From Desulfurella acetivorans A63 (GTDB taxonomy: Bacteria > Campylobacterota_A > Desulfurellia > Desulfurellales > Desulfurellaceae): a DNA stretch of 64,000 nucleotides. Position 1 is the first letter of the stretch. Every line of letters starts with the position of its first letter. Shown piece after piece: positions 10,101 through 16,694 of the stretch. A model generated the notes under the pieces. The model was not told the DNA's origin and ran no database searches. It was given only the letters and a program-made list of their open reading frames with translations. The position numbers and the translations under genes are program-made. The stretch lies in the NCBI GenBank assembly GCA_000517565.1, contig CP007051.1, positions 1,752,488 through 1,816,487 on the forward strand, given 5' to 3'.

Positions 10101-10677
10101 CGAAGATGTCAATATACTTGTCGTTGATACAGAAGTTTATTCAAATACAGGTGGTCAATCATCTAAAGCAACACCTGAGGCTTCAATCGCTCAATTTGCT
10201 GCAGCAGGTAAGCGCACAAAGAAAAAAGATTTAGGCTTAATGGCAACAACTTACGGTTATGTATATGTAGCTCAGATTGCTATGGGAGCAGATTATAATC
10301 AAACACTCAAAGCTATACAGGAAGCAGAAAGCTACCCGGGCCCATCGTTAATTATAGCATATGCACCATGTATAGCCCACGGTATAAAAGCTGGCATGGC
10401 AAAAGTTCAAGAACAACAAAAAAAGGCTGTTGAGGCAGGTTACTGGCATTTGTATAGATACAATCCGCTGCTAAAAAAAGAAGGTAAAAACCCATTTATT
10501 CTCGATTCAAAAGAACCAGATCTATCTAAATTTAAAGATTTCTTGTTAAGCGAGGTCAGGTATGCCGCACTTCAGCGAACATTTCCTGATTTAGCTGAAA
10601 AGCTATACGAAAAAGCTCAAGAAGATGCTAAAGAACGCTATGAAAATTACAAGCGTATGGCTTCTTATCAATATTAA
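7144..10677 (+). CDS. nifJ: pyruvate:ferredoxin (flavodoxin) oxidoreductase, single-chain
   Basis: Reversibly converts pyruvate + CoA to acetyl-CoA + CO2 with low-potential ferredoxin. 1177 residues, the normal length of the fused homodimeric enzyme. Domains in order: N-terminal pyruvate-binding domain with IYPITPSS near residue 27, CoA-binding and gamma domains to about 640, a two-cluster ferredoxin domain (CIQCNFCSYVC near 690 and CTGCGSCAEVC near 745), and the TPP domain starting GACAGCGETPY near 808 with TGCSSIWG. The late Cys of YAPCIAHG completes the proximal cluster. GGAGG precedes the ATG. In an acetate user it probably also works as pyruvate synthase, feeding the PEP synthase at 48.7 kb. 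It is followed by a terminator. Confidence 0.97.
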   Translation: MPKTMKSMDGNTAAAHVAYAFTEVATIYPITPSSNMAEAVDAWAAEGRKNIFGQTVKVVEMQSEAGAAGAVHGSLVGGALTTTFTASQGLLLMIPNMYKIAGELLPGVFHVAARTVATHALSIFGDHSDVMAVRQTGFSLLSSGSVQEAMDLAAVAHLSAIKARVPFLHFFDGFRTSHEIQKIEVLDYEDLAKLVDWEAIERFRKNSLNSERPKIIGTAQNPDIFFQARESANRFYEAVPDIVASYMDEINKLTGRNYKPFNYYGDPNAENIIVAMGSVGETIEEVVDYLNSKGEKVGLIRVRLYRPFSPKYFFEALPKSVKKIAVLDRTKEPGALGEPLYEDVKTLFYDTQNAPLIVGGRYGLSSKDTTPSQILAVFKNLKSDKPKDRFTIGIVDDVTYLSLPIDEEINTSDKDTVCCKFWGFGSDGTVGANKDAIKIIGDNTDMYAQGYFAYDSKKSGGVTVSHLRFGKKPIRSTYLIDQADYIACHKQSYVYLYDVLAGLKKNGTFVLNTIWDESELDKHLPNKMKRYLAKNNINFYIINATKIAKEIGLGARINMIMQAAFFKLANIIPIETATKLLKEAIVHSYGKQGDKVINMNYQAVDRGIDSIVKVNVPESWKHVPVEEEKKGENRPEFIKNVVDVMNRLEGDKLPVSTFIGRENGEFPSGTSAYEKRGIAIDVPEWIPENCIQCNFCSYVCPHAAIRPFLLNEEEVKIKPADFVTKKAIGKEVKGYEYRIQVSVLDCTGCGSCAEVCPTPKKALVMKPIETQTKDIENWNFAIEKVSEKEIPTDTVKNSQFARPLLEFSGACAGCGETPYDKLVTQLFGDRMIITTATGCSSIWGASAPSMPYCKNSQGKGPAWGNSLFEDNAEYCLGIALSVKHQRETLRQVIEKILETDMDETSKMPFKKWIENTNDPRITKQAALEIGTIIANKNKYSSNVQDLLSKVEKSQDMLVKKSIWAFGGDGWAYDIGYGGIDHVIASGEDVNILVVDTEVYSNTGGQSSKATPEASIAQFAAAGKRTKKKDLGLMATTYGYVYVAQIAMGADYNQTLKAIQEAESYPGPSLIIAYAPCIAHGIKAGMAKVQEQQKKAVEAGYWHLYRYNPLLKKEGKNPFILDSKEPDLSKFKDFLLSEVRYAALQRTFPDLAEKLYEKAQEDAKERYENYKRMASYQY

Positions 10678-10695
10678 ACTTAAACTTATGCTTTG

Positions 10696-10726
10696 GCCCC
10701 TCAAATTATTGAGGGGCTTTTTATTT
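10696..10726 (+). terminator. terminator after nifJ, overlapping the next gene's ribosome binding site
   Basis: 9-bp perfect stem GCCCCTCAA / TTGAGGGGC with a four-base loop and a T-rich tail. The 3' arm carries GAGGGG, the only Shine-Dalgarno-like sequence for the ATG at 10728, about 11 nt away. Confidence 0.88.
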
Positions 10727-10727
10727 T

Positions 10728-11483
10728 ATGCAAAAAATATTTGATGCTATATTTCATATAATTGATTACAATTATAAAATAATTGAAAATCAAGGATACA
10801 AACCACCTCAATTCTTACCGAAAGATTATTTGGAGTTTATGTCAAATTATGAGTTATTGGGGGGCGCAATAGTTTCTGGTTCATTCCAGGACTTTGATAC
10901 ACAATATTTAAAATCTGCGTTATCGTTTTTTGGTAAAAATTATGTTGGAGTAATAAATTATAATCCAGACTATAGCGATTCGGATATAATTGAATTAGAC
11001 AAAATAGGCGTAAAAGCTATTAGATTCAATATAAAAAGAGGCACAAAAGAAACAATAGACACGATTGAGTATGCATCAAAGCGCGTTTTTGAAATAGCTA
11101 GTTGGCACAGCGAGATTTATATAGACTCTAAAGATATAGAATCAATAAAAAACAAGCTACTAAGTATCCCATGTCTTGTGATAGATCATCTGGGTTTATC
11201 AAAGGATGGTTTCTTAAATGTATTAAATTTAGTTGAAAAAGGTGCCTATGTAAAAGCCAGCGGTTTTGGCAGGTTAGATTTTGACCCTGTATTTGCTATA
11301 AAGCAAATTGTTAGTATAAATCCAAATGCCTGTGTTTTTGGTAGCGATTTACCATCTACAAGAGCACAAAGACCATTTTCATACTCGGATATTGATCTTA
11401 TAAATAACAATTTTGATGATTCCCAAAAAAGAAAAATTTTTTACGAAAACGGTTTGAATCTCTACAGGTTAAACTTAAAATAA
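10728..11483 (+). CDS. amidohydrolase-2 family (TIM-barrel) hydrolase
   Basis: 251 residues. The N-terminal FDAIFHIID corresponds to the HxH metal-binding strand of the family, with one His replaced. VIDHLGLSK near residue 155, VKASGFGRL near 176 and FGSDLPSTRAQRPF near 205 match the 2-pyrone-4,6-dicarboxylate lactonase-like branch of metal-dependent hydrolases. The aspartate of GSD is the expected catalytic acid. The incomplete first motif leaves activity in doubt, and the substrate is unknown. The ATG sits 1-2 nt after the nifJ terminator, so it may be expressed by read-through. Confidence 0.75.
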   Translation: MQKIFDAIFHIIDYNYKIIENQGYKPPQFLPKDYLEFMSNYELLGGAIVSGSFQDFDTQYLKSALSFFGKNYVGVINYNPDYSDSDIIELDKIGVKAIRFNIKRGTKETIDTIEYASKRVFEIASWHSEIYIDSKDIESIKNKLLSIPCLVIDHLGLSKDGFLNVLNLVEKGAYVKASGFGRLDFDPVFAIKQIVSINPNACVFGSDLPSTRAQRPFSYSDIDLINNNFDDSQKRKIFYENGLNLYRLNLK

Positions 11484-11665
11484 ATTTTTGAATTTAATGC
11501 TAAAAATTATTGAATTTATATTTCCATTAATTTATACATTTATTTTAAGCTTTTTTTATTTGTTTATTAAATATAATTTACTATATCTATATTACTTATT
11601 TACTTGATCTTCATGAATTAGTATTTATCTTCAATAAGAAAATAAATAAACGATAGGAGGTAAAA

Positions 11666-13036
11666 ATGGATAAGTACACTAAAACTTTTGCAGATTATGT
11701 TGTAAATACCAAAATGATACCGCAAGAATCAATTCATGAAGCCAAAAGGCGAATATTGGATTCATTTGGTGTCATGTATGCTGCATTTCACGAAGATGCA
11801 CCTAAAGCTGTTAGAAAATATGCTTATATGTTTGAAACACAAGACGGTTCTTATCTTTTTGGTTTTCCTTTCAAAACAACACCAGAGGTTGCTGCCTTTG
11901 CAAACGGTGTTTTGGTGAGGTATCTTGATTTTAATGATACCTATCTATCAAAAGAACCACTCCATCCAAGCGATTGCATACCAGGACTATGGGCTGTGGG
12001 CGAATGGAAAAAAATTGGTGGTCAAAAACTCTTAGAATCAATTGTTGTAGCTTACGAAATTGGTGTTAATCTATGCGATGCGGCAAGTTTAAGAAAACAC
12101 GGGTGGGATCATGTAAACTATGTTACTATTATGGAAGCTTGTGGTCTTGGTAAATTATTGGGTCTTGAAGAACAAACCATACAACATGCAATTTCTTTAG
12201 CTTTAATACCCAATTTATCTGCGCGCCAAACAAGGGCCGGTGAACTTTCCATGTGGAAAGGTGCAGCTGCTGCCAATTCTGTAAGAAATGCCATCTTTGG
12301 TACTTTTCTGGCTATGAATGGTATGAGTGGTCCTTATCAACCATTTGAAGGTGAGATGGGCTTTTTTAAGCAAGTATTGGAAAACGAAACATTTGATGAT
12401 AACGCTCTTGAACCTATCATAAAACAAAAAGAGCCCAAAAGAATACTTGATACTTACATTAAGTTTTATCCTGTGGAGTATCACGCTCAAAGCGTTGTTG
12501 ATATAGTTAAAAAACTCCATCAGTATATAAGCTCTCCAGACGATATTGAATCAATACATATCGATACATTTAAAGCAGCATACGAAATAATAGCAAAAGA
12601 CAAGGAAAAATGGGAACCAAAGACCAAAGAAACAGCAGACCACAGTATACAATACATAACAGTTGTAGGTATATTAGACGGAAATATAACAAAACATTCA
12701 TTCAGTAAAGAAAAACTAAACGATCCGATTGTTAAAAAAATTCTTTCTACCAAAACAACGCTTGACCAAAAAGACGAGCTAACGGCAGGTTATCCAGACG
12801 GAATACCAAACAGAGTAACACTTAAAACTAAAGATCAAAAAGTCTACACTGAAGAAGTAAAATATCCAAAAGGCCACGCAAAAAACAAAATGAGCGATGA
12901 AGAAGTTATTGAAAAATTCAAAAACAATGCCGAAGGTATCCTAACAAATACAGAGATGGAAAATGTAATTGATGCAGTGATGAACCTTGAAAAATGCGAA
13001 GATATATCTAAATTAGCTCAATTATTGAGGGTATAA
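11666..13036 (+). CDS. prpD: MmgE/PrpD family 2-methylcitrate dehydratase
   Basis: Dehydrates 2-methylcitrate to methylaconitate in the methylcitrate cycle; members can also act on citrate. 456 residues of the MmgE/PrpD fold, with RRILDSFGVMYAA near residue 28, VLVRYLDFNDTYL near 88, HPSDCIPG near 102 and YPVEYHAQSVVDIV near 270. TAGGAGG precedes the ATG. First gene of a tight operon, with prpB starting 1 nt after its stop. A methylcitrate role is supported by prpB. The 182-nt gap upstream is AT-rich and presumably holds the operon promoter; I could not pick one with confidence. Confidence 0.92.
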   Translation: MDKYTKTFADYVVNTKMIPQESIHEAKRRILDSFGVMYAAFHEDAPKAVRKYAYMFETQDGSYLFGFPFKTTPEVAAFANGVLVRYLDFNDTYLSKEPLHPSDCIPGLWAVGEWKKIGGQKLLESIVVAYEIGVNLCDAASLRKHGWDHVNYVTIMEACGLGKLLGLEEQTIQHAISLALIPNLSARQTRAGELSMWKGAAAANSVRNAIFGTFLAMNGMSGPYQPFEGEMGFFKQVLENETFDDNALEPIIKQKEPKRILDTYIKFYPVEYHAQSVVDIVKKLHQYISSPDDIESIHIDTFKAAYEIIAKDKEKWEPKTKETADHSIQYITVVGILDGNITKHSFSKEKLNDPIVKKILSTKTTLDQKDELTAGYPDGIPNRVTLKTKDQKVYTEEVKYPKGHAKNKMSDEEVIEKFKNNAEGILTNTEMENVIDAVMNLEKCEDISKLAQLLRV

Positions 13037-13037
13037 A

Positions 13038-13925
13038 ATGAGCTGGCTTGTAGAAGAACGTATGGATAATCCATCTTTAACGCTAAAGAAATTATTGGAA
13101 CAAAAAGATATCCTTGGTGTTGTTGGTGTATTTAACCCAATGAGTGCTCTAATTGCTCGTCAGGTAGGTTTTGAGTGTTGTTATTTATCTGGGGCAGCAT
13201 TAACGGCAAGCTTAGGCATGCCTGATTTAAGTTTAATTGAGTTAAACGAAGTAGCAACAATGTGCGCTTATATTTACAGGGCAAGTGGCCTGCCAATGAT
13301 AGTAGACACAGATGTAGGTTTTGGTGAAACGCTAAATGTAGCAAAAACGGCTAAAACAATGCAAGAAGCAAAAGCAGCAGCTATACAAATTGAAGACCAA
13401 GAGCTTCCAAAAAAATGTGGCCATTTATCGGGTAAAAAAGTTGTTGAAAAAGAAAGAATGGTACAAAAGATTCAAGCAGCAAAAAAAGTAGCAAAAGATT
13501 TACTCATTGTAGCAAGAACGGACTCAAAGGCTGTAAATGGCTTAAAAGATGCGATTGATAGGGCAAATAGCTATGTAGAAGCAGGTGCAGATATCATTTT
13601 TCCTGAAGCTTTAGAAACAAAAGAAGAATTCAAAGAAGTAGCTTTAAATGTTAAAGCACCACTTTTAGCAAATATGACCGAATTTGGCAAAACTCCTTAT
13701 ATTACATTGGAAGAATTTAGAGACTTGGGTTACAAGATAGTAATATATCCGGTAAGTGCCTTGAGAGCTGCAAATTATGCTATAAAGAAAACTTTTGAAT
13801 ACATTAAAAAACACGGTACACAAAAAGGAATATTGGATCAAATGCAAACAAGGCAGGAGTTATATGAACTCATAAAGTATTCTGAGTATGAAAATTTTGA
13901 CAAAGCTATCTTTGAAAAAAAATGA
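13038..13925 (+). CDS. prpB: methylisocitrate lyase
   Basis: Splits 2-methylisocitrate to pyruvate and succinate. 295 residues, the usual PrpB length. The catalytic motif KKCGH lies near residue 121, preceded by VDTDVGFG (metal-binding) and the EDQELPKK segment. This sets it within the isocitrate lyase/PEP mutase superfamily, closest in pattern to PrpB rather than to true isocitrate lyase, which is much longer. Translationally close to prpD (1-nt gap); the citrate synthase gene follows after 16 nt. Together with prpD it indicates oxidation or assimilation of propionate. Confidence 0.92.
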   Translation: MSWLVEERMDNPSLTLKKLLEQKDILGVVGVFNPMSALIARQVGFECCYLSGAALTASLGMPDLSLIELNEVATMCAYIYRASGLPMIVDTDVGFGETLNVAKTAKTMQEAKAAAIQIEDQELPKKCGHLSGKKVVEKERMVQKIQAAKKVAKDLLIVARTDSKAVNGLKDAIDRANSYVEAGADIIFPEALETKEEFKEVALNVKAPLLANMTEFGKTPYITLEEFRDLGYKIVIYPVSALRAANYAIKKTFEYIKKHGTQKGILDQMQTRQELYELIKYSEYENFDKAIFEKK

Positions 13926-13941
13926 TACCAGGAGGTGTCAT

Positions 13942-15264
13942 ATGAAGCTTAAAGAAAAACTAAAAGAAAAAATTGAAACCGAAAGGGAAAGGGTAAATAG
14001 GTTGCTTAAAGAACATGGCGATGTAAAAGTAGGGGATATAACAATAGCTCAAGTAATTGGTGGGATGAGGGGTTTAAAAGTTTTGGTTACAGATATTTCA
14101 TATTTAGATCCATTTGAAGGCATACGCTACAGAGGCTATACAGTAGATGAAGTGCTTCAAAAACTTCCAAAACCAAAAGGGGCAGAAATGCCATATGATG
14201 AAGCTCAATTCTACCTTTTAATGACTGGCGATATTCCTACTGAACAGGAAGTACAAGAGATAATAGATTTATTTAAAGAAAAAAGAAAGGTTCCAAATTA
14301 TGTTTATAAAGTATTGGATTCAATGCCCACTCAAGCACGCCCTGATGTTATGCTAGCTGTAGCAGTAGATACTATGCAACAAGAATCAGTGTTTGCAAAA
14401 GCATATGCAGAAAACAAGATTACAAAACAAAACGCGTGGGAATACATGCTTGAAGATGTATTGAATTTGCTACCAAAAATTCCAATGATTGCAGCATATA
14501 TCTATAGATTGAAATATAAAAACAACAATCAGATACCAGAAAATCCTGATTTGGATTTTGGCGGTAATTTTGCTCATATGATGGGTATTGATAAGCCATA
14601 TGATGACTTTTCTCGATTATATTTTATTTTGCTTTCAGACCATGAAAGCGGAAACGTATCTGCGCATACAACACACCTTGTTGCATCTGCTTGGGCGGAT
14701 GCTTATTACTCTTTGGCTGCCGGTATCAACGGTTTGTCTGGTCCTTTGCATGGCGGAGCTACACAAGAAGCCTTGAAGTGGTTTCAAGAACTTCTCAAAA
14801 AACTAAATAAAATTCCTACAAAAGAAGAATTAGAGCAATTTTGCTGGGACACTTTAAACTCTGGTCAAGTAATTCCTGGATATGGTCATGCAGTATTAAG
14901 AAAAACAGATCCTCGTTTTGTAGCACAACTAGAATTTGGCAAAAAACACCTACCTGACGACAAATTATTCCAATTAGTGTCTTTGCTTTATGAGGTAGCC
15001 CCTGATGTATTAACAAAACATGGCAAAGCCAAAAATCCGTGGCCAAACTGCGATAATATAACAGGTACCATAAAGGCTCACTATGGTGTAAATCAATACG
15101 AATTTTATCCTGTTTTATTTGATATTTCTCGTTCTATGGGTGTTTTATCTAATATTACATGGGATAGAGCTCTAGGCTATCCAATTGAGCGTCCAAAGTC
15201 AGTTACATTAAAAATGCTGGAGTCACTTGTGCAAAAAGACACTACAGCTAAAGTGTGGTTTTAA
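13942..15264 (+). CDS. eukaryotic-type citrate synthase (citrate or 2-methylcitrate synthase)
   Basis: 440 residues. It resembles mitochondrial citrate synthase along its whole length rather than the bacterial GltA type: an N-terminal GDITIAQVIGGMRGLKVLV segment, FEGIRYRGYT, SDHESGNVSAHTTHLV, GLSGPLHGGATQEALKW, GYGHAVLRKTDPRF and AKNPWPNCDNITG. All three catalytic residues are present: His in PLHGG, His in GYGHA, and Asp in PNCDN. An in-frame extension to 13888 exists, but AGGAGG lies 6 nt before the ATG at 13942. Its position after prpD-prpB suggests methylcitrate synthase. The mitochondrial-like sequence equally fits the reversible citrate synthase reported for Desulfurella acetivorans (reversed oxidative TCA cycle). 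Specificity cannot be settled from sequence. Confidence 0.93.
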   Translation: MKLKEKLKEKIETERERVNRLLKEHGDVKVGDITIAQVIGGMRGLKVLVTDISYLDPFEGIRYRGYTVDEVLQKLPKPKGAEMPYDEAQFYLLMTGDIPTEQEVQEIIDLFKEKRKVPNYVYKVLDSMPTQARPDVMLAVAVDTMQQESVFAKAYAENKITKQNAWEYMLEDVLNLLPKIPMIAAYIYRLKYKNNNQIPENPDLDFGGNFAHMMGIDKPYDDFSRLYFILLSDHESGNVSAHTTHLVASAWADAYYSLAAGINGLSGPLHGGATQEALKWFQELLKKLNKIPTKEELEQFCWDTLNSGQVIPGYGHAVLRKTDPRFVAQLEFGKKHLPDDKLFQLVSLLYEVAPDVLTKHGKAKNPWPNCDNITGTIKAHYGVNQYEFYPVLFDISRSMGVLSNITWDRALGYPIERPKSVTLKMLESLVQKDTTAKVWF

Positions 15265-15275
15265 AACCACACTTT
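15250..15275 (+). terminator. palindromic terminator overlapping the citrate synthase stop codon
   Basis: AAAGTGTGGTTTT followed directly by AAAACCACACTTT: a perfect inverted repeat giving about 11 bp of stem. The stop codon TAA lies in the loop. The T tail is poor, so termination is likely but not certain. Confidence 0.6.
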
Positions 15276-15806
15276 ACTTAATAAAATAAGTAATGATATT
15301 GCTTTTTTATATTTAAATAATGTAGAGAAAATTGAAATTTGAGAAAATTAACAGCATGTTTAACATATTTTTTGTAATATAAAAGACCCTTTAATCTTCA
15401 AGCTTTTAGAAAATATTATATCGTTTGTTTATTAAATAAAAAAGTTTAAACTATCTGTTGTGAAAAAATTTCTTATGAAAGTATGAATTTTTCAAAGTAT
15501 CAAAAAATTTAGCAATATATTTTCGCAAAATGCTCACTCTTAGAAAAATTAAACTCAAACATAGTTTTCTAGCAACTTTAAAAAGCATAAACCCTATATA
15601 AATAATTCCAGAAATAATTAAAAAACTTATAAAACACATTACAAAAATAAATAAAATAAACTCAACCATACATGCAATATCATATAATTCCAATTTTTAA
15701 ATAATTCAAATGGTCTATTAGTTGTGATTATTATTGAACCACTCTTTATTGCTTATACACCTGTATCATTATTTGTAAGGTGCGTTTTGCCTAAGGTATT
15801 TACCAC
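15276..15806. other. 530-nt AT-rich intergenic stretch
   Basis: No convincing gene. A weak minus-strand ORF (15451-15693, TTG start, no ribosome binding site) would encode about 80 residues with two hydrophobic stretches. Its codons are as AT-rich as noncoding DNA here, so I do not call it. No repeat or RNA structure was recognised. The right end leads into the copper-cluster promoter. Confidence 0.6.
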
Positions 15807-15860
15807 TTAACAATATCAAAATTAATTGTATATTCTAAGTATCCCCACTCCAGGGGGATA
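15807..15860 (+). promoter_or_regulatory. copper-cluster promoter with putative CsoR operator
   Basis: TTAACA at 15807-15812 and TATATT at 15829-15834, spacer 16 nt, place the start of transcription at about 15841. Exactly there lies the inverted repeat TATCCCC (15840-15846) / GGGGATA (15854-15860) with a 7-nt spacer. GC-rich inverted repeats with runs of C and G are typical CsoR-type operators, and a CsoR gene lies at the end of this cluster. That CsoR binds here is an inference. Confidence 0.6.
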
Positions 15861-15904
15861 GGGAGATAGAGCAATGAAACCAATAAACAGGATGGTTACA
15901 AAAT

Positions 15905-15964
15905 ATGAATCATCAAGATACAACAAACACTAATGTTAATAAAAAGCATAAGTGTTGTCATTAA
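15905..15964 (+). CDS. possible tiny metal-binding peptide
   Basis: 19-residue ORF, MNHQDTTNTNVNKKHKCCH, in the leader of the copper cluster, ending in a His-Lys-Cys-Cys-His metal-ligand cluster. A weak AGGATGG lies about 9 nt upstream. A second, overlapping 19-codon ORF in another frame starts at 15874 behind a better GGGAG site. Either could be a leader peptide or the remnant of a metal-binding gene. Translation is unproven. Confidence 0.3.
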   Translation: MNHQDTTNTNVNKKHKCCH

Positions 15965-15981
15965 GACTTAGGAGGTAAATT

Positions 15982-16236
15982 ATGATGTGGTTTGGCGGTG
16001 GACCTTTTTATCACGGATGGTATGGTATTGGAGGTATGATTATGATGTTTGTTTTTTTGTTTATAGTTATAGCTGCTTTGTTTTTTGGGGCAAGGTGGAT
16101 ATTTGGATATGGTGGTTGTGGGATACATCATATACTAAACGATAGTGATGATGCTTTGGAAATTTTGAAGAAAAGATACGCAAAAGGCGAGATAACAAAA
16201 GAAGAGTTCGAAGAAATGAAAAAACATTTATCTTAA
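15982..16236 (+). CDS. small membrane protein with C-terminal SHOCT domain
   Basis: 84 residues: a Gly/Met/Trp-rich N-terminus, one transmembrane helix at about residues 18-45, then a SHOCT domain (DALEILKKRYAKGEITKEEFEEMKKHL). SHOCT proteins of this shape are common beside copper and heavy-metal efflux genes; their role is not defined. TTAGGAGG precedes the ATG. It is the first clear gene of the CsoR-controlled cluster, and the cytochrome c remnant starts 13 nt after it. Confidence 0.8.
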   Translation: MMWFGGGPFYHGWYGIGGMIMMFVFLFIVIAALFFGARWIFGYGGCGIHHILNDSDDALEILKKRYAKGEITKEEFEEMKKHLS

Positions 16237-16249
16237 AAAAAGGTTTTAA

Positions 16250-16692
16250 ATGAAAAACAGGTTAGTCATTTTTGCAAGTATAGCAATACTGGCTTTTTTA
16301 GGAGTGTTAATGTATTTTTACGCTCAAAGTAACTATGGACCAGCTATAATGAATGGTTATGGCTATAGACCCTCTATGATGAGAGGCATGATGAGTGGCG
16401 ACTATTACAACAACAATGAGCATTATTCAAATACTAATACCAATATTAACTTTCAGATGATGCCAAAAAGGGTAAAGAACTATTTGAATCACTATGCGCG
16501 CAATGTCACGGACAGTATGCTCAAGGAAAAATTGGACCAAATATTCAGAATGCCTCTGAAAGCAACATCGATTGGGCCCTAAAGAATGTCTCAATGATGA
16601 GCTCACTTAACTCAAACTCTAAATTAAAAAACCAGGAAAATATTTACTACATTTCTGAGTTTTTAAAATCTTTTAAAAAAGGGAATAACTGA
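16250..16692 (+). pseudogene. frameshifted membrane-anchored cytochrome c
   Basis: Reading from the ATG gives a signal-anchor helix (residues 4-24) and a Met/Gly/Asn-rich linker, then becomes nonsense after about residue 75. In the -1 frame, from the A5 tract near 16470, the sequence continues as a class I cytochrome c: GKELFESLCAQCHGQYAQGK with the haem motif CAQCH, then IGPNI and a C-terminal helix. It stops at 16690-16692, 2 nt before copA. Six As instead of five would restore one 147-residue protein. A single-base loss in a homopolymer, or a base-calling error there, explains it. The intact form would be a periplasm-facing monohaem cytochrome. Confidence 0.85.
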
Positions 16693-16694
16693 TT

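Noticed and set aside
13888..13941. 18-codon N-terminal extension of the citrate synthase
   Set aside because: It overlaps the end of prpB, while an AGGAGG site is correctly placed before the ATG at 13942.
15451..15693. 80-codon minus-strand ORF with hydrophobic stretches
   Set aside because: TTG start without a ribosome binding site; hydrophobicity is expected from AT-rich noncoding DNA (Phe, Ile, Leu codons).
16465..16480. Programmed -1 frameshifting to make the cytochrome c
   Set aside because: The site (A AAA AGG) is a poor slippery heptamer, no clear downstream hairpin is seen, and two neighbouring genes are also damaged, so mutation is simpler.
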